Positions 1-8,713 of a stretch of DNA of 64,000 nt are shown here, in pieces. Positions within the stretch are counted from its first letter, which is position 1. Each line of letters begins with the position of its first letter. The stretch comes from Metabacillus sediminilitoris (lineage in GTDB: Bacteria; Bacillota; Bacilli; Bacillales; Bacillaceae). Both the position numbers and the translations under genes were made by a program. Under the pieces are notes generated by a model, which saw nothing but the letters and a program-made list of their open reading frames with translations, searched no databases and had not been told where the DNA came from. The DNA lies in contig NZ_CP046266.1 in NCBI RefSeq assembly GCF_009720625.1, positions 4,349,501 to 4,413,500 on the forward strand, read 5' to 3'.

Positions 1-561
1 CTCTTTTTTAATTAATTGATCATAGATTGCACGGTTAATCATTGTTCCGACAGTAAATGTATCATAGCTAGTTGAAATAATCGGTAACTCAAGCTCATCT
101 GCTAATTTTTTCACACTCTCGTCTGTATCAAAACCACCTGTAATTAAGACCGCTGCCCCAGCTTCCAAAGCAAATTGATGTGCATTTGTCCTGTTACCAA
201 CGATTAATAAATTACCTGCACCTGTATAGCGCATCATTGCATCAAGTTCCATTGCACCGATCACAAACTTATTTAATGTTTTATGCAACCCTGCTTTTCC
301 GCCTAAGACATGTCCATCTACAATGTTAACAACCTCTGCATATGTTAATTTTTCAATATTTTCTTTTTTCTTTGTTTCAATTCTAATTGTTCCAACACGT
401 TCAATTGTACTGACATAACCTTTATTCTCTGCTTCTTTAATCGCTCGATATGCAGTCCCTTCACTAACATTAATTTCTTTTGCAATTTGCCGAACAGAAA
501 TTTTTTCACCGACAGCAAGTGAATTTATATATTGTAAAATTTGCTCGTGCTTCGTAGCCAA
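1..561 (-). CDS. ytoI: YtoI, HTH / DRTGG / CBS-domain protein (3' part beyond window)
   Basis: Partial gene; the first 187 codons are visible and the frame stays open to base 1. The product starts with a GntR-like winged helix (about residues 5-55; VRQIAKEINVSEGTAYRAIK is the recognition region) and then enters a DRTGG domain (about 75-185; GNRTNAHQFALEAGAAVLIT). In B. subtilis YtoI these are followed by CBS domains. I chose a TTG start at 561 because an AAGGGTGA ribosome site lies 6 nt upstream; the ATG at 567 is out of frame. The neighbour order ytoI-ytpI supports the assignment. The ligand is unknown; DRTGG and CBS modules often sense nucleotides (inference). Confidence 0.85.
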   Translation of the reverse strand, partial: MATKHEQILQYINSLAVGEKISVRQIAKEINVSEGTAYRAIKEAENKGYVSTIERVGTIRIETKKKENIEKLTYAEVVNIVDGHVLGGKAGLHKTLNKFVIGAMELDAMMRYTGAGNLLIVGNRTNAHQFALEAGAAVLITGGFDTDESVKKLADELELPIISTSYDTFTVGTMINRAIYDQLIKKE

Positions 562-627
562 GCTGCATCACCCTTTTTATAAAGTACCAATTATAAATAA
601 ACCATTTTAGTATGTTTATCCACTTTT

Positions 628-656
628 ATTATAAGGGTGGTACATATTTATATCAA
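628..656 (-). promoter_or_regulatory. Sigma-A promoter of ytoI
   Basis: On the minus strand TTGATA (651-656) and TATAAT (628-633) are separated by exactly 17 nt, about 65 nt before the TTG start of ytoI. This is a near-consensus housekeeping promoter. Confidence 0.6.
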
Positions 657-762
657 CGAACTGTTTGTCCTGCTCTAGATAGATTTATACTGGCTCTTAA
701 AAAATACCTGACAAATAGATTGTAAGATCTTGCTTATTTTAGTCAAATTGAAATGATGAATA

Positions 763-1014
763 TTAGTTACCTCTTCTTTTTATATATTGCCGTTTATTTT
801 TCAAATTGTTCTTATATATTTGTATTTGTTTTGCCTGAACTTGCTTCTTAGGTCTATATAGGTAATGGGCAAAATTTCCGCCGATAACAAAAATCGCTAA
901 GCAAAGCCAACTCATTGCAAAGACTGTTTGTAATTGGTCTCCAGATAATGTTATTTGCCTCAATCCTAAATAAAGCATCCCTAAAGCGATCAATGCATAC
1001 ATTAAATTTTTCAT
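763..1014 (-). CDS. ytpI: YtpI-like small membrane protein
   Basis: An 83-residue protein with two predicted membrane helices (about residues 4-20 and 28-50) and a strongly basic C-terminal tail (LYRPKKQVQAKQ and onward). Length, topology and position next to ytoI match B. subtilis YtpI, whose function is unknown. The gene sits alone between ytoI and ytkL and starts with ATG after a GGATGA ribosome site. The assignment rests on synteny and topology more than on a diagnostic motif. Confidence 0.7.
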   Translation of the reverse strand: MKNLMYALIALGMLYLGLRQITLSGDQLQTVFAMSWLCLAIFVIGGNFAHYLYRPKKQVQAKQIQIYKNNLKNKRQYIKRRGN

Positions 1015-1070
1015 TCAATCATCCTTTCAAAATAGGTTTTGTTTATTTTATGCATGTACAATAAAAAAAA

Positions 1071-1106
1071 GAAGTGAATGACAGTTAACTGCTATCACTC
1101 ACTTCT
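1071..1106 (-). terminator. Terminator, probably of ytkL
   Basis: A GAAGTGAATGACAG arm pairs with CTATCACTCACTTC and is followed on the minus strand by eight T residues. It lies 219 nt past the ytkL stop because the element at 1118-1320 sits between the gene and this hairpin. Confidence 0.7.
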
Positions 1107-1117
1107 TTAAAAATTAA

Positions 1118-1320
1118 GGCTGTTTTCGTAAACTTTGTTGCTATTTACCAAGTTGTGCGGTGTGGTTTATTGCAGCGAGAGGATGCTCGCTTTTTAGCGG
1201 TGCGGCGGTGAGCCTCCTCGGCGTATACACCTGTCCCGCTACACCCAAAGGAGTCTCGCAATCTGCTCCAATCAACTTTAAATAGTTTTCGTTTTAAAAG
1301 CTACATTTTAGAAAAGAGCC
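1118..1320 (-). mobile_element. MITE-like element, copy A
   Basis: A 203-bp member of the five-copy family (others at 13611, 40278, 42101, 56438), in reverse orientation relative to copies B-D. It runs from GGCTGTTTTCG to GAAAAGAGCC, imperfect terminal inverted repeats. It is flanked by a perfect 8-bp direct repeat AAAATTAA (1110-1117 and 1321-1328). The right copy contains the TAA stop codon of ytkL. There is no coding capacity. Confidence 0.8.
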
Positions 1321-1324
1321 AAAA

Positions 1325-2005
1325 TTAAAGTTCTAACGATTCTCCAATTTTCAATGGAATACCGACTCCATTTGGCAACATCTTTGTAAATTCATTTGGG
1401 TTTTGTTTTATTGCAGGAAATGTATTGTAGTGGATTGGTACTACCTTTTTGGCTTTTAGCCAGTCTGCAGCATCTACTGCATCTTCTGGACCCATTGTTA
1501 AGTTATCTCCAATTGGTAAAAATGCTACATCGATTGAATTTCGTTCACCAATCATTTTCATATCTGAAAATAAAGCAGTATCTCCAGCATGATAAATCGT
1601 ATTCCCTTCAGAAGTTAATAAGACACCTGAAGGCATTCCAGTATAAATAACCGTTCCGTCCTTTTCTTCATAACTTGAGCCATGAAAAGCCTGTGTCAAT
1701 TTAACTGTACCAAAATCAAATTGATATGCCCCACCTATGTTCATTGGATGAATAGTAATATTATTTTTACCTATGTAGACCGCTAACTCATACGGAGCAA
1801 TGACTAATGCATTATTTTTCTTAGCAATTTCCACTGTGTCACCGACATGATCATTATGACCATGTGTTAAAATAATCACATCTACTTCAAGATCTTTTAC
1901 ATTTAAATCAGTTAATTCATTTCCATTTATAAACGGATCAATGATAATTTTTTTATTCTGTGTAGATATTTGCACAACTGAATGCCCATGATATGAAACT
2001 TGCAT
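1325..2005 (-). CDS. ytkL: YtkL, UPF0173 metallo-beta-lactamase-fold hydrolase
   Basis: A metallo-beta-lactamase-fold protein of about 226 residues with the metal motif THGHNDH (about residues 47-53), a later HAGDTALF and the terminal histidine motif VPIHYNTFP. Length and sequence match UPF0173; the physiological substrate is unknown. The family normally starts at MxVxYHGHSVV, so I place the ATG at 2005 with AGGTGA upstream. A GTG at 2014 preceded by GGGAGGG is a plausible alternative adding three residues. Its stop codon is part of the target duplication of the adjacent element. Confidence 0.88.
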   Translation of the reverse strand: MQVSYHGHSVVQISTQNKKIIIDPFINGNELTDLNVKDLEVDVIILTHGHNDHVGDTVEIAKKNNALVIAPYELAVYIGKNNITIHPMNIGGAYQFDFGTVKLTQAFHGSSYEEKDGTVIYTGMPSGVLLTSEGNTIYHAGDTALFSDMKMIGERNSIDVAFLPIGDNLTMGPEDAVDAADWLKAKKVVPIHYNTFPAIKQNPNEFTKMLPNGVGIPLKIGESLEL

Positions 2006-2039
2006 TTTGTTCACCTGCTCCCTCCCAATTTTTTCTTAT

Positions 2040-2055
2040 AGAAGCTATAGCTTCT
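2040..2055. promoter_or_regulatory. Perfect 16-bp palindrome upstream of ytkL
   Basis: AGAAGCTATAGCTTCT is perfectly self-complementary and lies 35 nt before the ytkL start. It could be an operator; no known regulator is recognised. Confidence 0.25.
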
Positions 2056-2096
2056 CCTTCAAATCTTACCCTAATTGGTTACAATTTTAAACACTA

Positions 2097-2127
2097 AAAT
2101 GGTCTGATCAAAGATTTGACAGACCAT
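2097..2127 (-). terminator. Terminator of ald
   Basis: ATGGTCTG pairs with CAGACCAT around a 12-nt loop, and TTTT follows on the minus strand, 22 nt after the ald stop. Confidence 0.7.
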
Positions 2128-2148
2128 AATAAACAAGTTTGTTCCCTT

Positions 2149-3270
2149 TTATTTACCATTTAATATACTGCGCGGGTCCGAATATGTTAAACCATGTGCT
2201 TGTGCAACTGCTTCATATGTTACAAATCCATCTAATGTATTAATTCCTTTTAATAATGCTTCGTTTTCTAAGCACGCTTTTTTATAACCTTTTGTTGCAA
2301 TCTGAACAGCATATGGAACTGTTACATTTGTAAGAGCAATGGTGGATGTCCGTGGAACTGCTCCAGGCATATTTGCAACAGCATAGTGTACGACACCATG
2401 CTTCACATACGTTGGATTATCATGTGTTGTAATTTTATCTGTCGTAGCAAAAATTCCACCTTGGTCTATAGCAATATCAACAATGACCGAACCATCTGAC
2501 ATCGATTGTACGACATCTTCTGTTACAAGTTTAGGTGCTTTTGCACCTGGAATTAATACTGCTCCGATAACTAAATCTGATTGACGAACAACATCAGCAA
2601 TATTAAGCGGATTCGACATTAATGTCGTAATTTCACGATTAAAAATATCATCCAGATGTCTTAATCGATCAGGATTTACATCTAATATCGTCACATCGGC
2701 ACCGAGTCCAATCGCAATTTTGGCCGCATTTGTACCTGCAACTCCTCCGCCAATGATGGTGACTTTCCCCCGCTGAGTTCCTGGTACTCCTGCTAACAAA
2801 ATCCCTTTTCCACCCTTTGGTTTCTCTAAAAACTGCGCACCAATTTGAGAAGCCATTCTACCAGCAACTTCACTCATTGGTGTGAGTAGCGGCAAAGAGC
2901 CATTTGGGAGTTGAACAGTTTCATAAGCTATGGCAATCACTTTATGTTCTATTAAAGCAGCTGTTAATTCCGGCTCAGGTGCTAGATGCAAATAAGTAAA
3001 TAATAATAAGCCCTCACGAAAATATTGATATTCTTCTTTAATAGGCTCTTTTACTTTCATCACCATATCCATTGACCATGCTTGTTGGGCTGAATCAACA
3101 ATTTTTGCTCCTGCTTCTACATACTGTTCATCTGTAAAACCTGAACCAGCACCTGCATTTTTTTCGATAAATACTTCATGACCTGATTTTACAAGATGAA
3201 AAGCCCCTGCTGGAGTCATTGCCACACGATTTTCATTATTCTTAATCTCTGTAGGAATGCCAATTTTCAC
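2149..3270 (-). CDS. ald: Alanine dehydrogenase
   Basis: NAD-dependent alanine dehydrogenase converts L-alanine to pyruvate and ammonia and serves alanine catabolism and sporulation in Bacillus. The 373-residue product has the catalytic Lys74 ([10 protein letters not shown] region) and His95 ([10 protein letters not shown]), and a dinucleotide-binding [18 protein letters not shown] segment. The open frame extends upstream, but the true start is the GTG at 3270: AAGGAGG lies 8 nt before it and the protein then begins KIGIPTEIK as in the family. The upstream in-frame residues look like non-coding leader. It is monocistronic with its own terminator. Confidence 0.97.
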   Translation of the reverse strand: MKIGIPTEIKNNENRVAMTPAGAFHLVKSGHEVFIEKNAGAGSGFTDEQYVEAGAKIVDSAQQAWSMDMVMKVKEPIKEEYQYFREGLLLFTYLHLAPEPELTAALIEHKVIAIAYETVQLPNGSLPLLTPMSEVAGRMASQIGAQFLEKPKGGKGILLAGVPGTQRGKVTIIGGGVAGTNAAKIAIGLGADVTILDVNPDRLRHLDDIFNREITTLMSNPLNIADVVRQSDLVIGAVLIPGAKAPKLVTEDVVQSMSDGSVIVDIAIDQGGIFATTDKITTHDNPTYVKHGVVHYAVANMPGAVPRTSTIALTNVTVPYAVQIATKGYKKACLENEALLKGINTLDGFVTYEAVAQAHGLTYSDPRSILNGK

Positions 3271-3490
3271 GAATAGTCCTCCTTTTATCATCATTTCCAT
3301 CGAACGTCCTTTAACAGTATGGCCGTAATTTATCATATGATAACTCCATAACGCAGAACTTCGAAAACAAAAATATTCTAACATAATACTTACTAACATT
3401 ATTATCCAACTTAATATGACCAATAATCAAGTTTTATCCACATCTATTTTTCATTTAAACTTATATGCCATACATTTGAGAATAGAAAAA

Positions 3491-3512
3491 GCTGACCTTT
3501 TCAAAGTCAGCC
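3491..3512 (-). terminator. Terminator after the small ORF at 3523
   Basis: GCTGAC pairs with GTCAGC; the minus strand continues with TTTTTC, 11 nt past the small ORF stop. Confidence 0.65.
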
Positions 3513-3522
3513 TTTATTTTGC

Positions 3523-3681
3523 TTAGTCTTTCTTAAATTGTAAATGCTCCTGAAGGAAGTTTTGTTCATATTGCAGTTCAACAACACCACTTTCATATGC
3601 ATCTGTAATTTGCTGCATCGTTTCTAGTTCACCAAGATGATCATAATAATAAGTCTGTCTCGTCACTCTTTTCTCTTCCAA
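3523..3681 (-). CDS. Small hypothetical protein (52 aa)
   Basis: A short ORF with a TTG start at 3681, a GGAG ribosome site 11 nt upstream and a good terminator right after the stop. The soluble product is acidic and tyrosine-rich near its N-terminus (QTYYYDHLGE) and predicted helical. I do not recognise a family. The ribosome site, terminator and isolated position argue that it is a real gene; the TTG start and long spacing weaken this. Confidence 0.5.
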   Translation of the reverse strand: MEEKRVTRQTYYYDHLGELETMQQITDAYESGVVELQYEQNFLQEHLQFKKD

Positions 3682-3750
3682 AACTATTCAACTCCTTATT
3701 TTTCAATTACTCGCGATTAGTGTCTCTGAAAATAAGGAGCTTATACTAAT

Positions 3751-3780
3751 AGAAAAGCGGAAGCGCTGAAGCTAGACATT
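3751..3780. repeat. Fragment of hairpin-repeat family 2
   Basis: AAAAGCGGAAGCGCTGAAGC resembles both ends of the elements at 48724 and 62781 (AAAAGCGCAAGCGCC and GGCGCTGGAGC) joined without a middle. It looks like a collapsed or solo copy. Confidence 0.4.
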
Positions 3781-3818
3781 TAGAAAGGGCGGATGCACCT
3801 TGTACACAATAAGTAAAC

Positions 3819-3869
3819 AAGCCACTCCTTACCGAAAGATGAATATACCTTTCAGAATGGAATGGCTTA
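3819..3869 (-). terminator. Terminator of argGH
   Basis: An imperfect long stem in which AAGCCACTCC pairs with GGAATGGCTT, with an inner GAAAG/CTTTC pair, 28 nt after the argH stop. The T-tract is weak (TTGTTTACTT). Confidence 0.5.
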
Positions 3870-3896
3870 GATAAATATATAGCTTCACAAAACGAT

Positions 3897-5270
3897 TTAA
3901 TTGAGTGTAGCTTTTGCTTTTTCAATCGCTATTTTCACCATTTCGAAGCCTGTTCCTCCAGCACTCATCCGTTTTCTTACGGCTTCAAACGGATTAATAA
4001 CTTCATACAGGTCTTCCTCGAACAGATCAGAAGATTTTTTGTATTGTTCAAATGGTAAATCTTTCAAATATATTCCTAATTGGATACATTCGTAAACAAG
4101 AGTACCAACTACTTCATGAGCTTCTCTGAACGGCATTCCTTTCGTTGAAAGATAATCCGCAAGTTCAGTAGCATTTGAGAAATCTTCTTTCGTTGCTTTT
4201 TCCATCTTGTCTTTATTTACTTTCATCGTATCAATCATACCAATAAAGATTTGCAGGCTGCCTTCAATTGTTTTAACTGTATCAAACATACCCTCTTTAT
4301 CTTCTTGAAGATCTTTATTATAGGCTAATGGAAGGCCTTTTAAAATAGTAAGTAAAGACATCAAATTACCATAAACTCTTCCTGTTTTCCCTCTGATTAA
4401 CTCAGCCATATCAGGATTCTTTTTCTGAGGCATGATGCTTGAGCCTGTTGCATATGTGTCATCGAGCTCAATGAATTGAAATTCCTGTGAGCACCATAAA
4501 ATAATTTCCTCACAAAAACGAGATAAATGCATCATCAATAACGAGCTATTACTAAGAAATTCAATGATAAAGTCACGATCGCTAACACCATCAAGACTAT
4601 TTTCGTAGATCCCATCAAATCCTAATTTTTGCGCTGTATACTCGCGGTCAATTGGAAAGGTTGTCCCAGCTAGAGCGGAACTCCCTAATGGAGATATGTT
4701 TATACGTTTTATTGACTCTTTAAATCTTTGTTTATCACGATCAAGCATCCAAAAATAAGCCATTAAGTGGTGAGCAAAAGAAATTGGTTGTGCTCTTTGA
4801 AGATGTGTATAGCCTGGTAAAATTGTTTCGACATGTGCTTCAGCCTTATTTACTAATGATTTTTGCAGACCTTCAATAAATTCAACAATCAATGCTACAT
4901 GATTACGTAAATATAAATGCATATCTGTAGCAACCTGATCATTACGGCTTCTTCCTGTATGCAGCTTTCCGCCGACAGGGCCAATTTCATCAATTAACAT
5001 CTTCTCAATATTTAAGTGAATATCCTCATAATTCACTGAAAATGTAAGTTCATTTTTCTTCGCTTTTTCTAAAAGCGTTTTTAAGCCATTGGTAATTTGA
5101 CTAGCTTCTTCATTACTAATAATTCCACATTTACCTAGCATATCAACATGTGCAAGGCTGCCTGTGATGTCTTCCTCAACTAACTCCTGATCAAAATGGA
5201 TGGATGCGCCGAACTCATCCACCCATTGTTCAGGGGTTTTTTGGAAGCGTCCACCCCAGAGTTTTTTCAT
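3897..5270 (-). CDS. argH: Argininosuccinate lyase
   Basis: Last step of arginine synthesis: argininosuccinate is split to arginine and fumarate. The 457-residue product carries the fumarase/aspartase signature [12 protein letters not shown] and the usual conserved [12 protein letters not shown] segment; length is normal. Its ATG overlaps the argG stop by 4 nt (ATGA), so the two are translationally coupled, with AAGGTGG inside the end of argG as ribosome site. It is transcribed from the argG promoter. Confidence 0.98.
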   Translation of the reverse strand: MKKLWGGRFQKTPEQWVDEFGASIHFDQELVEEDITGSLAHVDMLGKCGIISNEEASQITNGLKTLLEKAKKNELTFSVNYEDIHLNIEKMLIDEIGPVGGKLHTGRSRNDQVATDMHLYLRNHVALIVEFIEGLQKSLVNKAEAHVETILPGYTHLQRAQPISFAHHLMAYFWMLDRDKQRFKESIKRINISPLGSSALAGTTFPIDREYTAQKLGFDGIYENSLDGVSDRDFIIEFLSNSSLLMMHLSRFCEEIILWCSQEFQFIELDDTYATGSSIMPQKKNPDMAELIRGKTGRVYGNLMSLLTILKGLPLAYNKDLQEDKEGMFDTVKTIEGSLQIFIGMIDTMKVNKDKMEKATKEDFSNATELADYLSTKGMPFREAHEVVGTLVYECIQLGIYLKDLPFEQYKKSSDLFEEDLYEVINPFEAVRKRMSAGGTGFEMVKIAIEKAKATLN

Positions 5271-6466
5271 ACTTCCACCTTCTTATTTTTCACCATGCTG
5301 TTCACTTTCGTTGGTAGTCCGAATAATTCAATAAATCCGATTGCTGCATTGTGATCAAAAGCATCGTCTTTTGTATATGTCGCAAGCTTTTCGTCATATA
5401 AAGAGTACTCAGATTTTCTTCCTTCAACAATTGCATGCCCTTTAAATAGTTTCACACGAACTGTTCCAGTTACATATGTTTGTGTTTCTTTTAAGAAAGC
5501 ATGTAATGCATTTTTTAATGGTGAGAACCAAAGACCATTATAAATAAGCTCTGCTAATTTTTGCTCAATTACTGGTTTGAAATGAGCCACTTCTTTTACT
5601 AATGTTAAGTCTTCAAGCTCTTTATGTGCTTTAATAAGTGTCATCGCACCAGGGCACTCATATACTTCACGTGATTTAATTCCAACAAGACGATTCTCAA
5701 CGTGGTCAATACGTCCGACACCATGTTTACCTGCTATTTCGTTTAGCTTAAGAATTAACTCATGAAGTGGATAATCTTTGTCATTAATTTTCACTGGAAC
5801 ACCTTGTTCGAATTGAATTTCAATGATTTCCGCTACATCTGGTGTTTTTTCTAATGGAGCTGTTAATTCATATGCACCTTCTGGCGGCGCTGCCCATGGA
5901 TCTTCTAAAACACCGCATTCATTACTTCTTCCCCATAAGTTTTGGTCAATGGAATATGGGCTGTCTAAATTAATAGGAATTGGAATACCATGTTTTGATG
6001 CGTATTCGATTTCCTCTTCACGTGACCAACCCCACTCTCTTACTGGAGCAAGTACTTCAAGATCTGGATTTAGTGCTTTAATGGATACTTCGAAACGAAC
6101 TTGATCGTTTCCTTTTCCTGTACAGCCATGTGCAATCGCTACTGCATTCTCTTTTTCAGCAATTTCCACTAGTTTTTTCGCAATTAGTGGACGAGATAAA
6201 GCTGAAATTAATGGATATTTACCTTCGTATAACGTATGTGCTTGAAGAGCAACTAACGCAAAATCTTTTGCATATTCTTCTTTTGCATCAATCATATATG
6301 ACTCAACTGCACCAACTTGAAGAGCTTTTTGTTGAACGAAAGCAGTATCTTTCCCTTCACCTACATCTAAACAACATGCAACAACTGCATAACCTTGTTC
6401 TTGTAACCATTTAATTGCAACAGAGGTATCTAATCCCCCAGAGTAAGCTAACACAACTTTTTTCAT
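5267..6466 (-). CDS. argG: Argininosuccinate synthase
   Basis: ATP-dependent joining of citrulline and aspartate. The 399-residue product starts with the PP-loop [15 protein letters not shown] (about residues 7-21), typical of the family, and later carries the conserved [15 protein letters not shown] segment. AAGGAGG lies 10 nt before the ATG. First gene of argGH; the promoter and two ARG-box-like sites upstream indicate control by AhrC/ArgR with arginine (inference from sites). Confidence 0.98.
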   Translation of the reverse strand: MKKVVLAYSGGLDTSVAIKWLQEQGYAVVACCLDVGEGKDTAFVQQKALQVGAVESYMIDAKEEYAKDFALVALQAHTLYEGKYPLISALSRPLIAKKLVEIAEKENAVAIAHGCTGKGNDQVRFEVSIKALNPDLEVLAPVREWGWSREEEIEYASKHGIPIPINLDSPYSIDQNLWGRSNECGVLEDPWAAPPEGAYELTAPLEKTPDVAEIIEIQFEQGVPVKINDKDYPLHELILKLNEIAGKHGVGRIDHVENRLVGIKSREVYECPGAMTLIKAHKELEDLTLVKEVAHFKPVIEQKLAELIYNGLWFSPLKNALHAFLKETQTYVTGTVRVKLFKGHAIVEGRKSEYSLYDEKLATYTKDDAFDHNAAIGFIELFGLPTKVNSMVKNKKVEV

Positions 6467-6485
6467 CTATATGTTCCTCCTTGAA

Positions 6486-6500
6486 TGTATAAAAATTAAT
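6486..6500. promoter_or_regulatory. ARG-box-like operator 1 (proximal to argG)
   Basis: TGTATAAAAATTAAT fits the ArgR/AhrC half-operator pattern TGAATWWWWATTCA at most positions. It lies between the promoter and the argG start, and an identical 15-mer occurs at 6595. Confidence 0.6.
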
Positions 6501-6536
6501 ATATGTTTATAAAAATACAATTGCTATCTAGGTAAC

Positions 6537-6565
6537 ACTTTACAACTGTATCCCTATTTCGTCAA
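6537..6565 (-). promoter_or_regulatory. Sigma-A promoter of argGH
   Basis: TTGACG (6560-6565) and TAAAGT (6537-6542) are 17 nt apart on the minus strand. The promoter is bracketed by the two identical ARG-box-like sites. Confidence 0.65.
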
Positions 6566-6594
6566 TAGAAAAATGCATATTTTCTCATATTTTT

Positions 6595-6609
6595 TGTATA
6601 AAAATTAAT
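6595..6609. promoter_or_regulatory. ARG-box-like operator 2 (distal)
   Basis: Second exact copy of TGTATAAAAATTAAT, 109 nt from the first and upstream of the argG -35 box. Two spaced sites suit hexameric ArgR/AhrC looping. It also lies upstream of the divergent gene at 6700. Confidence 0.6.
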
Positions 6610-6699
6610 CTTGATACAATATCATTTGTATTCAATAATAGAAGTTTTATTTAAACTATAGTAAAATGTGAAAAAAATAGTGATTTCGGGGGAATAAGT

Positions 6700-7017
6700 G
6701 TGAATAATTACTTTTCCTATGATCCAAGACTAAAAATAAGGTTACCCTTATTAAAGAAAGATTGGGAAATGTATAGTATTTCGTTTCAGAATAGTATCCT
6801 GGCTGAATGGGAGCAAATTCGCGGGTCTATACCTGATCGAATTAAGGAACTTGAGGAAGAAATAAATAAGAAACAAGCTGTACTTAATCAAGAAGAAAAT
6901 TTCACTCATAGTTGTATATTAAATGAGGAAATTGCTAATCTTGCTTCAATCATTAATGATTTATGGATATGGTTTCGAATGACACAGGATATTACATCAG
7001 CAAAAAGTCACTCATAA
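6700..7017 (+). CDS. Hypothetical protein divergent from argG (105 aa)
   Basis: A 105-residue soluble protein with a charged, probably coiled-coil centre (about residues 45-65, KELEEEINKKQAVLNQEEN) and a tryptophan-containing tail (DLWIWFRM). No family recognised. It starts with GTG after GGGGGAATAAGT and ends at a strong hairpin. It is divergent from argG and shares the intergenic region with the ARG-box-like sites, so it may be arginine-regulated (inference only). Confidence 0.7.
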   Translation: MNNYFSYDPRLKIRLPLLKKDWEMYSISFQNSILAEWEQIRGSIPDRIKELEEEINKKQAVLNQEENFTHSCILNEEIANLASIINDLWIWFRMTQDITSAKSHS

Positions 7018-7023
7018 AAAGCG

Positions 7024-7068
7024 AAGCACCTTGTTAGCTCTATTTTCTGAGCAAAACAAGGTGCTTTT
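7024..7068. terminator. Bidirectional terminator between the 6700 gene and moaB
   Basis: AAGCACCTTGTT pairs with AACAAGGTGCTT, followed by TTTT on the plus strand. It can serve the upstream plus gene and the convergent moaB. Confidence 0.75.
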
Positions 7069-7114
7069 ATGTAAACATGTATAATAAATGCTTTATTCTT
7101 CACTTGTACCAAGA

Positions 7115-7627
7115 CTACAAATCTTTTCTGATTTCTCTTACAATATGACCAAGCTCAGATAGAATGAGTTTTTCCATTGCTAATTTAACAGCCCCAGTCG
7201 ATCCGGGCATGGCAAATATAGCCGTATTCATTGAGATACCTGCAATTGCTCTGCTTAATATTGCAGCAGAGCCAATATCTTCTTGATAGCTCAGCATTCT
7301 AAAAATCTCCCCAAACCCTGGTATCTCCTTCTCAATCAATGATTCAACCGCCTCGATTGTGACATCTCTTTTCGCAATACCAGTGCCGCCATTTGTAATG
7401 ACAACATCAACATTACTTGTTTCACACCCTTTTAAAATAGAACTGCGGATAAGCGTTTTTTCATCTCTGACAATTTCGCAATCTACAACATTGTGTCCAT
7501 TCTCTTCCAGCAGCCTTTTTATTAGTTGACCGCTTTTATCAGTTTCTTTATCACGAGTATCACTAATTGTAATAACTTTGCAGGAAACTGATTGAGGAGC
7601 TTCTAATTTATGTTCAATACTACTCAT
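7115..7627 (-). CDS. moaB: MoaB/MogA family molybdenum cofactor protein
   Basis: A 170-residue molybdopterin-adenylation-type protein with the MPT-binding motif TNGGTGIAKRDVT and the C-terminal PGSTGAVKLAM helix. It acts in the cytosol on molybdopterin. AGGAGGG lies 7 nt before the ATG. It follows the EcsC-family gene after 15 nt, suggesting co-transcription. No other moa genes are near, as in the equivalent B. subtilis locus. Confidence 0.93.
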   Translation of the reverse strand: MSSIEHKLEAPQSVSCKVITISDTRDKETDKSGQLIKRLLEENGHNVVDCEIVRDEKTLIRSSILKGCETSNVDVVITNGGTGIAKRDVTIEAVESLIEKEIPGFGEIFRMLSYQEDIGSAAILSRAIAGISMNTAIFAMPGSTGAVKLAMEKLILSELGHIVREIRKDL

Positions 7628-7642
7628 AAAACCCTCCTAAAA

Positions 7643-8479
7643 TTAGTGTGATTTGTCATTAATAAACCTGTATTGATAATATTTATTAGCAAATTCAGTG
7701 ATTCGACGAGTATGCTGATAATTCATACCTGCTCCGATCATCATGCTCACCAGTGGAAGTCCGGCTACGAGCTTTCTTTTGAAAAGTGATAAAACAGAGA
7801 GCTTTGCAACTTGTTTTACTATATACTCCAAGCTGTTTCTATTCGACAAGTCTTCTTTTCCTTCATAAAAGTAAAAAATGTCATCATCAGAATCAATTTC
7901 CTTTTTCAATTCATGCCATTGGTTATATTGCAAGTGTTTCGGCAATAGTGAAGCATGATAAACCTTTAACGATGTCATCATCTCATAAGGATTGTTGATT
8001 TCATATCCATAACACATTGACACCATTTGAATCGATCGTAAATTAAGAATCGTTTGTATGGGAATATCAATACCGGTTAATAGAATTCCGCCTGTTCCAG
8101 TTAAACCACCTTGTATAAATGAATAGAGTCGATGCTTTGATGTTTGGAGATCTGCTAAGTAATGAAGTTGATCGATATGAAGTTTATGTAAATCATTTAT
8201 TTGAAAGATTTCTTCGTTCAATGCCTTTGCAGAAAGGAGGATTTGTTTTTTTGCATCTTGTTGAATCAATGAATTTTGAATAAATGAATGTAAATTAAAA
8301 AGACTAGCATCAAGCTTCTCAAAAAATATTTGTTTCATGGAGTCTGGGATTTCATCCAGCTTGCGTTTGATCCATCTATCAAAAGTCCGGCCTAAGTCTG
8401 TGCGAACATCATTTTGTAGTTCTTGCTCCCACAATGAAATTTCATTTAAAATAGTCTTTTGACGTACAGTCTTATTCAT
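7643..8479 (-). CDS. EcsC-family protein
   Basis: A 278-residue protein with the EcsC-family core: a long helical N-terminus, a glycine-rich SFIQGGLTGTGGILLTGIDIP segment (about 125-145), then RSIQMVSMCYGYE (about 150-162), and a second hydrophobic glycine-rich stretch (GLPLVSMMIGAGMNYQHTR, about 243-262). EcsC homologues are of unknown biochemical role; in B. subtilis EcsC belongs to a transport locus. Here it stands apart from ecsAB and just upstream of moaB. AAGGAGA precedes the ATG. Confidence 0.75.
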   Translation of the reverse strand: MNKTVRQKTILNEISLWEQELQNDVRTDLGRTFDRWIKRKLDEIPDSMKQIFFEKLDASLFNLHSFIQNSLIQQDAKKQILLSAKALNEEIFQINDLHKLHIDQLHYLADLQTSKHRLYSFIQGGLTGTGGILLTGIDIPIQTILNLRSIQMVSMCYGYEINNPYEMMTSLKVYHASLLPKHLQYNQWHELKKEIDSDDDIFYFYEGKEDLSNRNSLEYIVKQVAKLSVLSLFKRKLVAGLPLVSMMIGAGMNYQHTRRITEFANKYYQYRFINDKSH

Positions 8480-8679
8480 CCGGTTATCTCCTTAATTCAA
8501 CTTTAAAAGTTGGATAGTAATGGTTGAATCTGGTTACCTTTATCTTAACACAAAATGCTATGACGAGATAATCATCCCTAATGTGTTCGAATCTAAATTT
8601 GAAGTAAACGATAGCACTTAAAGTTTTTAAATTGATTTTCACTGAATTTAGGATTACTCAAGCGAACCTTTATAAAAAA

Positions 8680-8705
8680 AACAGTCGACTTAATCGACTG
8701 TCTTT
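8680..8705 (-). terminator. Terminator of ackA
   Basis: ACAGTCGA pairs with TCGACTGT around CTTAA, and the minus strand then reads TTTTTTTAT. It lies 9 nt after the ackA stop. Confidence 0.8.
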
Positions 8706-8713
8706 TCTAGTCC

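Noticed and set aside
1396..1650. Plus-strand frame over ytkL
   Set aside because: Antisense shadow of ytkL with no ribosome site and no protein family.
6130..6414. Plus-strand frame over argG
   Set aside because: Shadow of argG; codon use of the minus strand explains it.
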